Shown piece after piece: positions 7,380 through 16,731 of a DNA stretch of 64,000 nucleotides. Numbering within the stretch: position 1 is the stretch's first letter; each line of letters begins with the position of its first letter. The stretch is from assembly GCF_900099895.1 (NCBI RefSeq), contig NZ_FNDY01000001.1:1-64000 (forward strand). The letters run 5' to 3'. A program made the translations under genes and the position numbers. This stretch comes from Paenibacillus naphthalenovorans (GTDB taxonomy: Bacteria > Bacillota > Bacilli > Paenibacillales > NBRC-103111). Below the pieces are notes generated by a model. That model worked only from the letters and a program-made list of their open reading frames with translations. It ran no database searches and had not been told where the DNA came from.

Positions 7380-8495
7380 ATGACTGTCCAATATCAGCCC
7401 GGTCTTGAAAACGTGATTGCTAGCGAAACTTCCATTTCTTATCTGGATGTTGAGAATGAAGAAATTGTATTGCGTGGCTATGACTTGATTGAACTTGCCC
7501 GCAAAGTAACCTATCTGGATGTCGTCGGGTTATTGTTGAACCGCCAGCTTCCTACCCCGGTTCAACGAAATGCGTTGGAGGAAAAATTGAAATCCGAGTA
7601 TTCCTTCCCCGAAGACGTCCTTTCGATATTGAAGCTGCTTCCGCAAAAGACGAATTTAATGGATGTATTGAGAACGGGGATCTCCGCTATTTCCGGCTAT
7701 GATGAGGAACTGGAGGATCGTTCGCGGGATGCGAATTACCGCAAATCGATTCGCCTGCTGGCCAAAGTACCGCAAATCGTTGCAAACGGATACAGGGCCG
7801 TTACAAAGCAACCCTTGTTGGAACCGCGCAAGGATCTTTCCTATTCAGCCAATTTCTTGTACATGATCACAGGAACCGTTCCCACGAAGTTGGAGGAGAG
7901 GGTCTTTGACCAATCCTTGATCGTGTACAGCGAGCATGAGATGCCGAATTCCACGTTTGCCGCGCGCGTGATTGCCTCTACGCAATCCGATATATACGGA
8001 GCTTTGACTGGCGCCGTCGCATCGCTGAAAGGTACGCTTCATGGCGGTGCGAACGAAGCAGTGATGAAGATGCTGCTTGAGGCGGGAACGGAAAGCCAAA
8101 TCGAACCGCTCTTGCTGAACCAGTTGTCCCGCAAGGAACGCATCATGGGCTTCGGTCATCGCGTGTACATGAAAAAAGTTGATCCGCGCGCCATGCTGAT
8201 GAAAGAAGCGCTGGCTGAATTGGTGCAGGAGAAAGATAAGCATGAACTTTTCAATATTTGTGTCATCGGAGAAAATGTGATGAAACGTGAAAAAGGGCTT
8301 TATCCGAATCTCGATTATTATGCAGCTCCCGTGTATTATTTGCTGGGTATTCCGATCGATTTGTTCACGCCGGTTTTTCTTGCGGCACGCACGATCGGCA
8401 TATGTGCGCACGTGATGGAGCAGCATGAAAACAACCGGTTGTTCCGGCCTCGCGTGTTTTATAACGGTCCGCGCGGATTACATCCACAAAATTGA
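7380..8495 (+). CDS. prpC: 2-methylcitrate/citrate synthase (PrpC/MmgD)
   Basis: A 371-residue citrate-synthase-fold enzyme that condenses propionyl-CoA (or acetyl-CoA) with oxaloacetate as the first step of the methylcitrate cycle. The catalytic signatures are present: LHGGANE with the first His, GFGHRVY with the second His, and the C-terminal active-site Asp in LGIPIDLFTPVF. Length matches B. subtilis MmgD. AAAGGAGTG lies about nine bases before the ATG. It heads a three-gene operon with prpD 38 bases and prpB further downstream, which argues for methylcitrate rather than Krebs citrate synthase. A cre-like site precedes it. Confidence 0.92.
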   Translation: MTVQYQPGLENVIASETSISYLDVENEEIVLRGYDLIELARKVTYLDVVGLLLNRQLPTPVQRNALEEKLKSEYSFPEDVLSILKLLPQKTNLMDVLRTGISAISGYDEELEDRSRDANYRKSIRLLAKVPQIVANGYRAVTKQPLLEPRKDLSYSANFLYMITGTVPTKLEERVFDQSLIVYSEHEMPNSTFAARVIASTQSDIYGALTGAVASLKGTLHGGANEAVMKMLLEAGTESQIEPLLLNQLSRKERIMGFGHRVYMKKVDPRAMLMKEALAELVQEKDKHELFNICVIGENVMKREKGLYPNLDYYAAPVYYLLGIPIDLFTPVFLAARTIGICAHVMEQHENNRLFRPRVFYNGPRGLHPQN

Positions 8496-8533
8496 GATGA
8501 TCACGATAAATGGAGACGGAGAGTGAATTGCAA

Positions 8534-9982
8534 ATGAGTACAACAGACTATATTCAAAAGAATGACTCACAAGTGGATCAATTATTGAATGATCTTGCCG
8601 ACTACGTATTGGATTATACTGTAGAGAGTGAGGAAGCGTATCGCATCGCCCAGCATGTACTGCTTGATTCACTCGGAACAGCTATATTATCGCTCCGTTT
8701 CCCGGAATGCGCCAAGCATCTGGGTCCTGTTGTACCGGGTGCCAATTTGCCGGGCGGGGCCCGGGTTCCGGGAACGAGATACGAGCTTGAGCCCGTTCAT
8801 GCGGCATTTAATATCGGCTGCATGATCCGCTGGCTGGATTATAACGATACATGGCTCGCCGCCGAATGGGGGCACCCGTCGGATAATCTGGGCGCCATAC
8901 TCGCCGTCGCGGACTATCTGAGCCGCGGTCGGGTAGTAGAGGGGAAATCGCCATTCACGATCAAGGATGTGCTGACGGCTGCGATTAAAGCGCATGAAAT
9001 CCAGGGGATATTGGCGCTTGAAAACAGCTTGAACCGGGTCGGACTGGATCATGTGCTGTTCGTCAAAGTGGCTTCAACGGCAGTGGTTACGGCCATGCTC
9101 GGCGGCGGCAGGGAACAGGTCGTCAATGCGCTCTCCAACGCATGGCTTGATGGAGGCAGCTTGAGAACATATCGCCACGCCCCCAATACCGGCTCGCGCA
9201 AATCCTGGGCTGCCGGCGATGCTACGAGCAGGGCCGTACGCTTGGCTCTTATGGCGTTAAACGGAGAAATGGGATACTCTACTGCGTTGTCGGCCAAACA
9301 TTGGGGATTTCAGGATGTACTGTTCAATGGCAAGGCATTGGTGTTGGGACGGCCCTTGGGATCGTACGTGATGGAAAATGTGTTGTTTAAAATCTCGTTC
9401 CCGGCCGAATTTCATGCGCAGACAGCGGTCGAATGCGCGTTCCAATTGCACGAATCGGTGAAGGACCGCTTCGAGGAAATCGATCAAATTACTTTAACGA
9501 CGCATCAATCCGCCATTCGGATTATTGACAAGAAGGGCCCGCTTCATAATCCGGCTGACCGTGATCATTGCTTGCAGTATATGGTGGCCATCGGGTTGTT
9601 GTACGGTACGTTGACCGCCGAACATTATGAGGACGAAACGGCATCCGATCCCAGAATCGACGAGCTTAGAAAAAAAATGGTTGTCATTGAGGATGAGCAG
9701 TACAGCAAAGACTACCTTGATCCGGAGAAACGGTCGATTGCCAACGCGGTACAAATTCATTTCAAGGACGGCACGCATTCAGAGAAGGTTATTTGCGAAT
9801 ATCCGATCGGTCATCGCAAACGCCGCGCGGAAGGATTGCCCAAAGTTCTCGAAAAGTTTGAAGCCAATCTGTTAACTCGTTTTCCCCGGAAAAAGGCTGC
9901 CGATATTTTGCAGCTGTCCTCGGATTATAACCGATTGACCGAGTTGCCGGTACAAGAATATTTGAGTCTGTATGTGATTTGA
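8534..9982 (+). CDS. prpD: 2-methylcitrate dehydratase (PrpD/MmgE)
   Basis: A 482-residue MmgE/PrpD-family dehydratase that converts 2-methylcitrate to 2-methyl-cis-aconitate. The first 150 residues closely follow the B. subtilis MmgE pattern, including [18 protein letters not shown] and [11 protein letters not shown], which shape the active site. The length is normal for the family. I prefer ATG 8534, because CGGAGAG lies ten bases upstream and the MmgE reading starts close to here; an in-frame ATG at 8510 adds eight polar residues. It sits between prpC and prpB and is co-directional, so it is the middle step of the cycle. Confidence 0.92.
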   Translation: MSTTDYIQKNDSQVDQLLNDLADYVLDYTVESEEAYRIAQHVLLDSLGTAILSLRFPECAKHLGPVVPGANLPGGARVPGTRYELEPVHAAFNIGCMIRWLDYNDTWLAAEWGHPSDNLGAILAVADYLSRGRVVEGKSPFTIKDVLTAAIKAHEIQGILALENSLNRVGLDHVLFVKVASTAVVTAMLGGGREQVVNALSNAWLDGGSLRTYRHAPNTGSRKSWAAGDATSRAVRLALMALNGEMGYSTALSAKHWGFQDVLFNGKALVLGRPLGSYVMENVLFKISFPAEFHAQTAVECAFQLHESVKDRFEEIDQITLTTHQSAIRIIDKKGPLHNPADRDHCLQYMVAIGLLYGTLTAEHYEDETASDPRIDELRKKMVVIEDEQYSKDYLDPEKRSIANAVQIHFKDGTHSEKVICEYPIGHRKRRAEGLPKVLEKFEANLLTRFPRKKAADILQLSSDYNRLTELPVQEYLSLYVI

Positions 9983-10019
9983 CAGATAACGTTCAAGACA
10001 TGTTAACGTGGAGGTTATT

Positions 10020-10931
10020 ATGGCGTGGTTAATTGAAAAGGAACCGGAACAAAGCAGGCTGGCCGACGAATTCCGAAGGCTTGTAAGCGGCGGACCGATT
10101 CTCAAAATTCCTGGCACACATGATGGAATGTCGGCAAGAATAGCGAAGCAGCATGACTTTAAAGCGATCTATCTTTCGGGAGCCGCTTATACGGCCAGCC
10201 GGGGATTGCCGGATCTGGGTATTGTCTATTCCAACGAGGTGGCTGAGAGGGCGCGCGATCTTATTCGCGCGTCCGGTCTACCGCTGCTGGTCGATATCGA
10301 TACCGGTTTTGGAGGGGTGCTCAATGTGGCCCGGACCGCCAAGGAAATGGCGGAATCTAAAGTCGCCGCCGTTCAGATCGAAGACCAGGAGCTGCCGAAA
10401 AAATGCGGTCATCTGAACGGGAAGAAGCTTGTTACCGTCGAGGAAATGGTACAAAAAATCCGCACGATTAAAGAGATTTGTCCTACACTGTTTGTTCTTG
10501 CGCGTACGGATGCGAAAAGCGTGGAAGGAATCGATGCCGCGATCGATAGAGCGAGACAATATGCAGCCGCCGGAGCGGACGGCATCTTCCCGGAGGCGTT
10601 GGAGAGCGAGGAAGAATTCAAGCACTTCAGAAGCAAGCTGGAATGTCCTTTGCTGGCCAATATGACCGAATTCGGGAGAACCCCTTATTATACGGCGGAA
10701 CAATATGAAGCGTGGGGATATAACATGGTCATCTTCCCGGTCACGTCTCTTCGGGTTGCCGCCAAGGCGTACGAACGCGTTTTTGCCGAGATTCAAAATA
10801 AGGGAACACAGGTCGACTCCCTGGATCGCATGCAAACCCGCAAAGAACTGTACGAGACGATCCGGTATTACGATTACGAAGAGCTGGATGCGAAAATTGC
10901 GAAGACGGTATTGCCTGAGCCTGATAAATAA
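10020..10931 (+). CDS. prpB: 2-methylisocitrate lyase (PrpB/MmgF)
   Basis: A 303-residue isocitrate-lyase-superfamily enzyme that cleaves 2-methylisocitrate to pyruvate and succinate. Key features are LLVDIDTGFGG (Mg-binding Asp residues), the active-site loop KKCGHLNGK with the catalytic Cys, and ARTDAKSVEG. Start ATG 10020 has a textbook GGAGGT five bases upstream; the in-frame ATG at 10008 has none. Length fits MmgF (about 301). This is the last gene of the operon, and a strong terminator follows. Together the three genes allow growth on or detoxification of propionyl-CoA, for instance from odd-chain fatty acids or branched amino acids. Confidence 0.93.
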   Translation: MAWLIEKEPEQSRLADEFRRLVSGGPILKIPGTHDGMSARIAKQHDFKAIYLSGAAYTASRGLPDLGIVYSNEVAERARDLIRASGLPLLVDIDTGFGGVLNVARTAKEMAESKVAAVQIEDQELPKKCGHLNGKKLVTVEEMVQKIRTIKEICPTLFVLARTDAKSVEGIDAAIDRARQYAAAGADGIFPEALESEEEFKHFRSKLECPLLANMTEFGRTPYYTAEQYEAWGYNMVIFPVTSLRVAAKAYERVFAEIQNKGTQVDSLDRMQTRKELYETIRYYDYEELDAKIAKTVLPEPDK

Positions 10932-10953
10932 TGGAAGCCGGAGTATTCTGCTA

Positions 10954-11000
10954 AATCCCTCGAATGATGTTATCGAACGCTTCGAGGGATTGTTTTTTTT
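10954..11000 (+). terminator. Terminator of the prpCDB operon
   Basis: An eleven-base perfect stem AATCCCTCGAA/TTCGAGGGATT (10954-10964 and 10981-10991), then G and eight T. Confidence 0.93.
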
Positions 11001-11015
11001 GATTTCCGCTACGGT

Positions 11016-11882
11016 TTATTTGATGCATTTCAGGAATTCATTCAGAACTTGCGATTTTTCGTCATTTCTCCAGACGAGGGACATCTCCAGACACGGTTCA
11101 ACATCCTCTAAATCCCGATAGATGACGCCTTTATTTTTTTGATTTCGAAAGGAGTCCGGGACCAATGCAACGCCCATGCCTTCCGATACAAAAGCAACAA
11201 TGGTCAATATTTCCGGCGCCTCCAAAGAAACGTTCGGACGATATCCCGACTTATAACAGAGTTGAATCACGGCGTCATGGTAAATGGATCCGTTATTGCG
11301 TGATGAGATAATAAAGTGTTCGCCGGCAAGATCCTGCATATGCAGTTTTCTTTTTCTTGTTAAGGGATGCTTCTGTGGAAGTGCGGCAATGAACCGCTCT
11401 TTAAGAATGATCTTCGATGTCAAAAATGGACTTTGAATTGGCGTGCGAACGATAGCAAGATGAATGCGTCCGTCATGTAAGGCTTGTATTTGATTCGTTG
11501 TCTTCATTTGATGGAGCATGAGGTTCACTGAAGGATATTGTAAGCGGTATCTTTGCAGAAAAGGCACAATACTATAAGTTGCCGACCCGACAAACCCGAT
11601 GTCAAGCCGGCCAATCTCGCCTTTATTTGCCCGCCCGGCGGCATCTATAGCCCTGTCTATATGTGCCAGGCATAAGCGGCATTCTTCGAGAAATACTTTT
11701 CCCGCCTCTGTAAGTTCTACTCGTTGTTTGGTACGGAATAACAGGGGAAACCCTAGTTCATCTTCCAACTGCCTTATTTGTTGACTGAGTGGAGGTTGTG
11801 CAATATTTAAACGTGAAGCAGCCCGTCCGAAATGAAGTTCTTCAGCAACAGTAACAAAGTAGCGCAAATGCCTTAACTCCAT
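11016..11882 (-). CDS. LysR-family transcriptional regulator
   Basis: A 288-residue regulator. The winged helix-turn-helix covers residues 1-60 (MELRHLRYFVTVAEELHFGR, AASRLNIAQPPLSQQIRQLE). The periplasmic-binding-like effector domain covers about 90-285. AAAGGAGGG precedes the ATG by six bases. The N-terminus resembles the BenM/CatM/CynR side of the family, but the ligand cannot be read from sequence. It converges with the methylcitrate operon, sharing the short region that holds that operon's terminator. LysR regulators usually control a divergent neighbour, but the upstream neighbour here is a tail-to-head stalk protein, so no target is obvious. Confidence 0.9.
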   Translation of the reverse strand: MELRHLRYFVTVAEELHFGRAASRLNIAQPPLSQQIRQLEDELGFPLLFRTKQRVELTEAGKVFLEECRLCLAHIDRAIDAAGRANKGEIGRLDIGFVGSATYSIVPFLQRYRLQYPSVNLMLHQMKTTNQIQALHDGRIHLAIVRTPIQSPFLTSKIILKERFIAALPQKHPLTRKRKLHMQDLAGEHFIISSRNNGSIYHDAVIQLCYKSGYRPNVSLEAPEILTIVAFVSEGMGVALVPDSFRNQKNKGVIYRDLEDVEPCLEMSLVWRNDEKSQVLNEFLKCIK

Positions 11883-12063
11883 CGAGAAACCCTCCTTTTA
11901 ATTACATTTTACATCACTGGAAGGTGAATTGTAATACTTCGGTCCATTGGTCATGGAATCGCTTTCGGCTGAGCCTGTCATTATGGGATGGTTTAGCTCA
12001 TCCGATCCTCAATGTCATCCGCTGCAAGGTCCGTTTGTTTACCGGATCCAGGATGCGCATAGC

Positions 12064-12090
12064 AAAAAACCGGGGTAGAAGAACCCCGGC
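12064..12090 (-). terminator. Terminator of the stalk-domain repeat gene
   Basis: On the minus strand a CCGGGGTT/ACCCCGG stem (12082-12089 with 12070-12076) is followed by six T. It lies about 30 bases after the stop at 12119. Confidence 0.9.
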
Positions 12091-12118
12091 TTGAATGACC
12101 AATCCGTTTTCTAACGGC

Positions 12119-13390
12119 TTATTGCGTTTTGATGTAGACGGTCTGGGATGCCTGATCCCAGCTCACCTCGGCGCCCAGCGATTCGCTGATGAAGCGTACC
12201 GGCACCATCGTGTATGAGTTTACCAGTTGGGCCGGCACCTCAAGCGGTTTGGCAATCCCGTTGACGGTAGGCTGGGTGCTGCCGATCCGGAGATAGACCG
12301 TCACGCTGCCCTTGGTTGCCGTCACCGAACGCTCCGTATCGTTCCAGGAGATCACGGCCCCCAACCTCTCGAAAATCGCGCGCATCGGAACCAGAACGCT
12401 CCCGTCTTTGTTGACCGGGGGCTGCTCGAACTTCTGCAGCTCGCCGTCGATAATCACTTTGATTTTATCGAAGCTGATGATGAGCGGCTTCACTTCCAGC
12501 TCTCCGCCAAAATGCCGCTTCCGCAAGCTCATGATTTCTTCCAACGAGCTCGTTCGCTGAAGCAGCAGCTTCTCTACCGTCGTATCGCGCAGCGCCGTCA
12601 GCTTTAGGACGGTATCCTTCTGTGTCTTGTCCAGGGAGGCTACGGCGGCATCGCGGATCTCCTGCAGCTCCTTCTCCCCATCCGTCAGCACCTTGTCGAT
12701 CCGTTTTTCCGCCTCTGCCCGCGAGATCCGCCCGACCCGGTATTCCCGCATCGTCCCGCCCGAATAATTGATATTGGATTCGTTGCGCAGTTTCCGCATT
12801 GTGCTGCTGGTGTAGTTCGGATTCATTTCGTTGCTGTAGTCCCACATTGTGCTGCCGGAGTAGTTGGGGTTGTTCTCGTTGTGGTAATTCCACATCAGGG
12901 AAGACCTGTAGTTCTCATTGATCTGATTTGCGAAATGCCAATGCGTGCTCGACAAATAGTTCTCGTTGATCGCCGTCGCATATTTCCATAACGCTCCGGA
13001 GGTGTAATTCGGGTTGATCTCCCGTTGGTAGGCATTCAATGCATCTCGATAACCGCTGCCGCCATATTTATCCGACAGTTCAGTGTAGTCCCTGTCCAAC
13101 AGCTTGGCCAGCTCGTCGAGATCCTTTTCGACAAGGTCGTTCAAGATGCGCTGCTCGTTGTGAATCTGCTCATAAAAGGCGTCGTATGCTGCCGTCGCTT
13201 TCTTCTTGTCCGATGCATACAGGTCGCTGTATTTCGCCTCCAGCTGGTTGTACCGGGATTCGACAGCCTGAACGAACGAGTTGTCATAACTTGCTGCGTA
13301 AACCTGGGATACGTTGATCGTCGGGCTGACAGACACGACCAAAGATCCGGCAAGCAGTACCTTGACGATTACACGGATGAATTTCTTCAT
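12119..13390 (-). CDS. Secreted protein with coiled coil, six 16-residue repeats and C-terminal stalk (copper-amine-oxidase-N-like) domain
   Basis: A 423-residue exported protein. Residues 1-33 are a signal peptide (cleavage near YAA). Residues 36-118 are helical and charged. Residues 119-214 are six consecutive 16-residue repeats built on N-x-x-N-P/E-NY-x-S-S-T-M-W. Residues 215-300 form a second coiled coil. About 310-423 form two halves of the Cu_amine_oxidN1-like stalk domain (VLVPMRAIFERLGA, VPVRFISESLGAEVSW). Such stalk domains in Paenibacillaceae occur on cell-surface proteins and do not bind copper as far as I know. AGGAGG precedes the ATG. It is a monocistron with its own terminator. 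Biochemical role unknown; a structural or adhesive surface role is inferred from the architecture. Confidence 0.85.
   Translation of the reverse strand: MKKFIRVIVKVLLAGSLVVSVSPTINVSQVYAASYDNSFVQAVESRYNQLEAKYSDLYASDKKKATAAYDAFYEQIHNEQRILNDLVEKDLDELAKLLDRDYTELSDKYGGSGYRDALNAYQREINPNYTSGALWKYATAINENYLSSTHWHFANQINENYRSSLMWNYHNENNPNYSGSTMWDYSNEMNPNYTSSTMRKLRNESNINYSGGTMREYRVGRISRAEAEKRIDKVLTDGEKELQEIRDAAVASLDKTQKDTVLKLTALRDTTVEKLLLQRTSSLEEIMSLRKRHFGGELEVKPLIISFDKIKVIIDGELQKFEQPPVNKDGSVLVPMRAIFERLGAVISWNDTERSVTATKGSVTVYLRIGSTQPTVNGIAKPLEVPAQLVNSYTMVPVRFISESLGAEVSWDQASQTVYIKTQ
12749..13036 (-). repeat. Six tandem 48-bp units encoding 16-residue NY-rich repeats
   Basis: The units cover protein residues 119-134, 135-150, 151-166, 167-182, 183-198 and 199-214. 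Examples are WNYHNENNPNYSGSTM and WDYSNEMNPNYTSSTM. The Asn-Tyr core is invariant in all six units, Met ends four of them and Trp begins four. The outer copies are more diverged than the inner ones. Confidence 0.9.
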
Positions 13391-13540
13391 TGAGGTCCTC
13401 CTAGCGTTCTGTATGATTCATTACTATTTCAATAAAAAGAAAAATGATTACATAAATTTTCGGTGAATGGAATTAAATTCCTTCCTTGATATGCAAAATG
13501 AATCGATAGTCCCGACCTTATACAGTAATATTTTATTTTT

Positions 13541-14491
13541 TCAAGCCACTTGAATGACCTGAACGCCCCAGGTTAGTCCGGCGCCAAAACCGATCAATAC
13601 AACAATGTCACCGGAACGTGCACGGTTTTGTTTAATGGCTTCTGCAAGAGCGATGGGAATGGAAGCTGCTGACGTATTCCCGTATTTCTCAACGTTTACA
13701 AATACTTTATCGAGAGAGATGTTGGCTGACTCTGCGGCTTTCTCGATCATTCGGATGTTAGCTTGATGCGGAATGATCAAGGCGATGTCATCTATGCTCA
13801 GACTCAAATCGTCCAGGACTTTCCGAAGCAAGGCCTCAAAAATTCGGACTCCAAACTTGAATACTTCTCGTCCGTTCATCGTCACCGGTCCCGTAACCGG
13901 GGACTTGAGCAGCTCTGATCCGGAACCGTCCGCACCCAATAGAGAGTAACACGGGAAGGAGCCGGGGAGGGATTGAAGAACAACTGCGCCTGCCCCATCT
14001 CCAAACAGCACTGCCGTGTTTCGGTCGTTCCAATTCAAAATTTTTGAAAACACGTCGGCTCCTATAACCAGAACGGTCTTGTAGGCACCGGACCGAATCA
14101 ATTGGCTGCCAACGGACAAGGCATAGACAAAACCCGAGCATGCCGCCGACAGATCGAATGCGGCCGCATGGCAAGCGAGCTTTTGCTGAACAAGTGCGGC
14201 AGTTGACGGAAAAGCGTTATCCGGAGTTGAGGTCGCCACAATGATAAGATCAACCTCTTTCGGGGATAACCGGGCTTGCTTTAAAGCTTTAGTTGCAGCG
14301 ATGGCAGCCAGTTCGGATGTGTTCGTCGACTCATCGGCTATATACCGTTGACGGATGCCTGTTCTTTGTCGAATCCATTCATCGGAAGTTTCCAGAGCTT
14401 CCGGCAAGTCAAAATTGGTTAAAACGAATGGCGGAACGTAAAATCCTGTACCTGTAATGCCGACCCCATTATGATCACGATTGGAACGCAT
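13541..14491 (-). CDS. fabH: Beta-ketoacyl-ACP synthase III (FabH)
   Basis: A 316-residue condensing enzyme that starts fatty-acid synthesis by joining acyl-CoA to malonyl-ACP. The Cys-His-Asn triad is visible in SAACSGFVYAL, IIPHQANIRMI and EKYGNTSAAS. The N-terminal GITGTGFYVPPFVLTN block is typical. The start ATG at 14491 is six bases after GGAGGG, and the longer upstream frame is not needed. Bacillales often have two FabH proteins. The lone location, away from a fab operon, suggests this is the second copy (YhfB-like), probably with a branched or longer-chain primer preference. It diverges from a regulator and lipid-related genes. Confidence 0.92.
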   Translation of the reverse strand: MRSNRDHNGVGITGTGFYVPPFVLTNFDLPEALETSDEWIRQRTGIRQRYIADESTNTSELAAIAATKALKQARLSPKEVDLIIVATSTPDNAFPSTAALVQQKLACHAAAFDLSAACSGFVYALSVGSQLIRSGAYKTVLVIGADVFSKILNWNDRNTAVLFGDGAGAVVLQSLPGSFPCYSLLGADGSGSELLKSPVTGPVTMNGREVFKFGVRIFEALLRKVLDDLSLSIDDIALIIPHQANIRMIEKAAESANISLDKVFVNVEKYGNTSAASIPIALAEAIKQNRARSGDIVVLIGFGAGLTWGVQVIQVA

Positions 14492-14679
14492 AAAATTCCC
14501 TCCACAACATAAATACACAAAAAACAAAAAAGACACAAAAGACAAACTAAAATATATCATATAATGCCAGAGAAGCAAATATGCAAAATCCGATTCCCTT
14601 GCTTTAAGCGTCACGATTAGAAAAGCCGGATAAATAGAGGGAGTCGCACCTGTTTTTTTGCTTTTTTGGGGATTGTTTA

Positions 14680-14709
14680 TTGACAACCGTTTTGAATTGG
14701 ATTTATATT
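14680..14709 (+). promoter_or_regulatory. Sigma-A promoter of the regulator-patatin-UbiB group
   Basis: TTGACA (14680-14685) and TATATT (14704-14709) with an 18-base spacer, 43 bases before the GTG start at 14753. It lies in an A/T-rich region shared with the divergent fabH gene. Confidence 0.6.
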
Positions 14710-14752
14710 TTAGACAGCATATATTTTTGGTTTTTTGGGGGGTGGCCGTGGC

Positions 14753-15430
14753 GTGATTTTGACCGGACGCCGAAAGCAATTTCTTCAGAAATTGATCGAC
14801 TTGTACAATAAAACCAACATGCCTGTTCATTATGAAACATTAGCAAGAGCGATTGGCGTCAGCAAATGGACGGCCTACGACATGCTGAAGGAACTTGAAA
14901 AGCTTGGCTGTCTCACCCGTGATTACGCAGTAAATCCCGGCGAAACAGGACGTTCCCAAATTGTTTTTCAGCCGACAGCCAAAGCTTCGAGTTTGTTCGA
15001 ACAACCTCGTTCTGAAGTCATCGATCCGGAAGAGTGGCATCAAATAAAAACGAAGGTGCTTGCGCTTCTAAACAGCTTAAAAAGCAGCAGCCTCAGCGAC
15101 GCCGTTCAAAAGGTGATGGAGGAGATTCCGAAGGTACAGGTTCGGGTTGCCTTCTGCGCGTACATCATCGGGCTTCTTCTTGTTTACCTTCGCAAGCTGG
15201 GCGGGCGAACCGAGTCTTTGATCAAAAGTCTTGTTCAACACGCGCCGACAAACGAAATGCGGATGACGATGTTTGTAGGGACCGTCCTTGGCACGATCAT
15301 TCAAACGATGAATCACGAGATGGGCATCGAGGTAACCGATTTGATCGGACGGTATCTAAAGTCAATTACAGACCTTTCCGACCGTGAAAGGGGAATGCTT
15401 TCCGATTTTCTTTATGAATCTCTGGCCTGA
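14753..15430 (+). CDS. Winged-helix DNA-binding protein, unassigned
   Basis: A 225-residue protein. Residues 10-60 are a helix-turn-helix (YETLARAIGVSKWTAYDMLK, then ELEKLGCLTRDY) of the DeoR/MarR/Rex-like winged type. A basic wing (NPGETGRSQIVF) follows. The C-terminal 140 residues are mainly helical with an amphipathic segment near 125-145 (VRVAFCAYIIGLLLVYLRKL) and no enzyme motif. GTG 14753 is chosen because GGGGGGTGG lies eight bases upstream. It heads a co-directional set with patatin, a phasin-like protein and a UbiB kinase, and diverges from fabH, so a role in lipid or membrane regulation is an inference from context only. Confidence 0.7.
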   Translation: MILTGRRKQFLQKLIDLYNKTNMPVHYETLARAIGVSKWTAYDMLKELEKLGCLTRDYAVNPGETGRSQIVFQPTAKASSLFEQPRSEVIDPEEWHQIKTKVLALLNSLKSSSLSDAVQKVMEEIPKVQVRVAFCAYIIGLLLVYLRKLGGRTESLIKSLVQHAPTNEMRMTMFVGTVLGTIIQTMNHEMGIEVTDLIGRYLKSITDLSDRERGMLSDFLYESLA

Positions 15431-15587
15431 CGGGTCAGGTCGCACATAACAAGAAAAAATGAAAGGAGGAATGAATTGGTATCCGGCATGGATAAACTGT
15501 AATGGAGAAGCTGTTTTGAATCAATCCGACGGACGTGGAACCATACGATATATTTCTCGGCAAACCTCAAGGGGTGAGAAGGACAGA

Positions 15588-16367
15588 ATGAGCATGAAAG
15601 TGGGATTGGTTTTGGGAGGAGGGGCAATACGCGGGTTAGCGCATATTGGCGTGATCAAAGTTTTTAAAAAGCATCAAATCCCGATTGATTTTATTGCGGG
15701 TACCAGCATGGGCGGTGCCATCGGGGGGTTGGTTGCCGCCGGTATTGACATCGAGGAGATTGAAGAGTTTATTCTGAACACCCCCTCCTACCGGTTCGTG
15801 GATATCGGAATTCTCAAGCGCGGGATTTTGGCCGGAAATAAAATATACGCCATGCTGATTCAATTTCTGGAACATAAAGGGCTTGGCGACATCCGAATCG
15901 AGGATCTGAAGATTCCGTTCCGGACGGTGTCGGTCGATCTGATAAAAGGAGACGTTTTTGTTTTTGAAGAAGGAAGTCTCGTTTTGGCCATCCGGGCCAC
16001 CACATCGGTTCCCGGTATCTTTTCTCCCGTTCATTATCAGGGCAAAGTGTTGGTGGACGGGGGAGTGTTGAATAACCTCCCCGCTGATCTTCTGCGTACG
16101 GCGGGAATGGATGCAGTCCTTGCGGTGGATGTCGAAAGAGAGCATGAAGAACAGGAGCCGCGCAATCTATTGGAAGTGGTTTACCGTTCTTTTACGATTA
16201 TGACTACGGTACAGCGCCGGGGCAATCTAAAATTTGCGGATGTGGTGTTTCGGCCGGAAGTCGGGCATATTTTCGCCTTCGACATCGGCAGAATCCGGGA
16301 GTGTATTCTAGCGGGGGAACGAGAAGCCCAAAACAAGATTCATGAAGTGATATCCCTGCTGAAATAA
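15588..16367 (+). CDS. Patatin-like phospholipase (RssA/YlbK type)
   Basis: A 259-residue serine hydrolase. The oxyanion motif GGGAIRG lies near residues 10-16, the nucleophile elbow GTSMGG near 41-46 and the catalytic Asp in VDGGVLNNLP near 153-162, which gives the Ser-Asp dyad of patatins. These enzymes release fatty acids from membrane lipids. ATG 15588 is preceded by GAGAAGGA. The frame is open to 15459, where a strong AAAGGAGG lies only one base before an in-frame ATG at 15471, so a longer form with a 39-residue N-terminal extension cannot be ruled out. It is followed 22 bases later by the phasin-like gene. Confidence 0.87.
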   Translation: MSMKVGLVLGGGAIRGLAHIGVIKVFKKHQIPIDFIAGTSMGGAIGGLVAAGIDIEEIEEFILNTPSYRFVDIGILKRGILAGNKIYAMLIQFLEHKGLGDIRIEDLKIPFRTVSVDLIKGDVFVFEEGSLVLAIRATTSVPGIFSPVHYQGKVLVDGGVLNNLPADLLRTAGMDAVLAVDVEREHEEQEPRNLLEVVYRSFTIMTTVQRRGNLKFADVVFRPEVGHIFAFDIGRIRECILAGEREAQNKIHEVISLLK

Positions 16368-16389
16368 ATCAGAAACGGAGGTCGCGGTG

Positions 16390-16683
16390 ATGATGGATTT
16401 TGTCAAAAAAGGATTAGCGTTTGGACTGGGTTTGGCCGTTATAAGCAAAGAACAGGTGGAAAAGCTGGTTAATGAAATGGTGAAAAAAGGGGAATTATCC
16501 AAGGAAGAGTCGAAGGATATGATCCATCAACTGATTCAACGAGGCGAAGAAGAAAAAGACGGATTAAAACGTTTGGTGCGTGAGCAGCTTAAACAAATGA
16601 CGGACGAATTGAATTTAGCCACAAAGGATGATATCCAGCGGCTGGAACAGCGAATTCAGAACCTGGAAAAACGAGGCGAGTAA
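16390..16683 (+). CDS. Phasin-like small helical protein
   Basis: A 97-residue protein. Residues 3-15 form a short hydrophobic stretch (FVKKGLAFGLGLAVIS). Residues 20-95 form long charged helices with heptads (EQVEKLVNEMVKKGELSKEE, DDIQRLEQRIQNLEK). It resembles the polyhydroxyalkanoate-granule phasin/PhaF-like family often found beside UbiB/AarF kinases in Bacillales. GGAGG (16377-16381) is eight bases before ATG 16390; GTG 16387 is an alternative start. It probably binds membranes or lipid granules and may partner the kinase gene that follows 48 bases downstream. A G/C-rich hairpin (16688-16708) lies in that gap, without a T-tract. Confidence 0.68.
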   Translation: MMDFVKKGLAFGLGLAVISKEQVEKLVNEMVKKGELSKEESKDMIHQLIQRGEEEKDGLKRLVREQLKQMTDELNLATKDDIQRLEQRIQNLEKRGE

Positions 16684-16731
16684 ATAAGGGGGCCCATTCA
16701 AGGCCCCCCGGCTGTTAAAGGGGACGTATGG

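Noticed and set aside
11953..12078. 41-codon frame ending near the stalk-gene terminator (contains GWFSSSDPQCHPLQGPF)
   Set aside because: It looks faintly protein-like and may be a gene tail, but it has no ribosome binding site, no recognised family, and it runs into the opposite-strand terminator.
12749..13036. CRISPR-like array on the basis of 48-bp periodicity
   Set aside because: The repeats are diverged, coding and in frame with a long protein; no spacers of array type and no cas genes.
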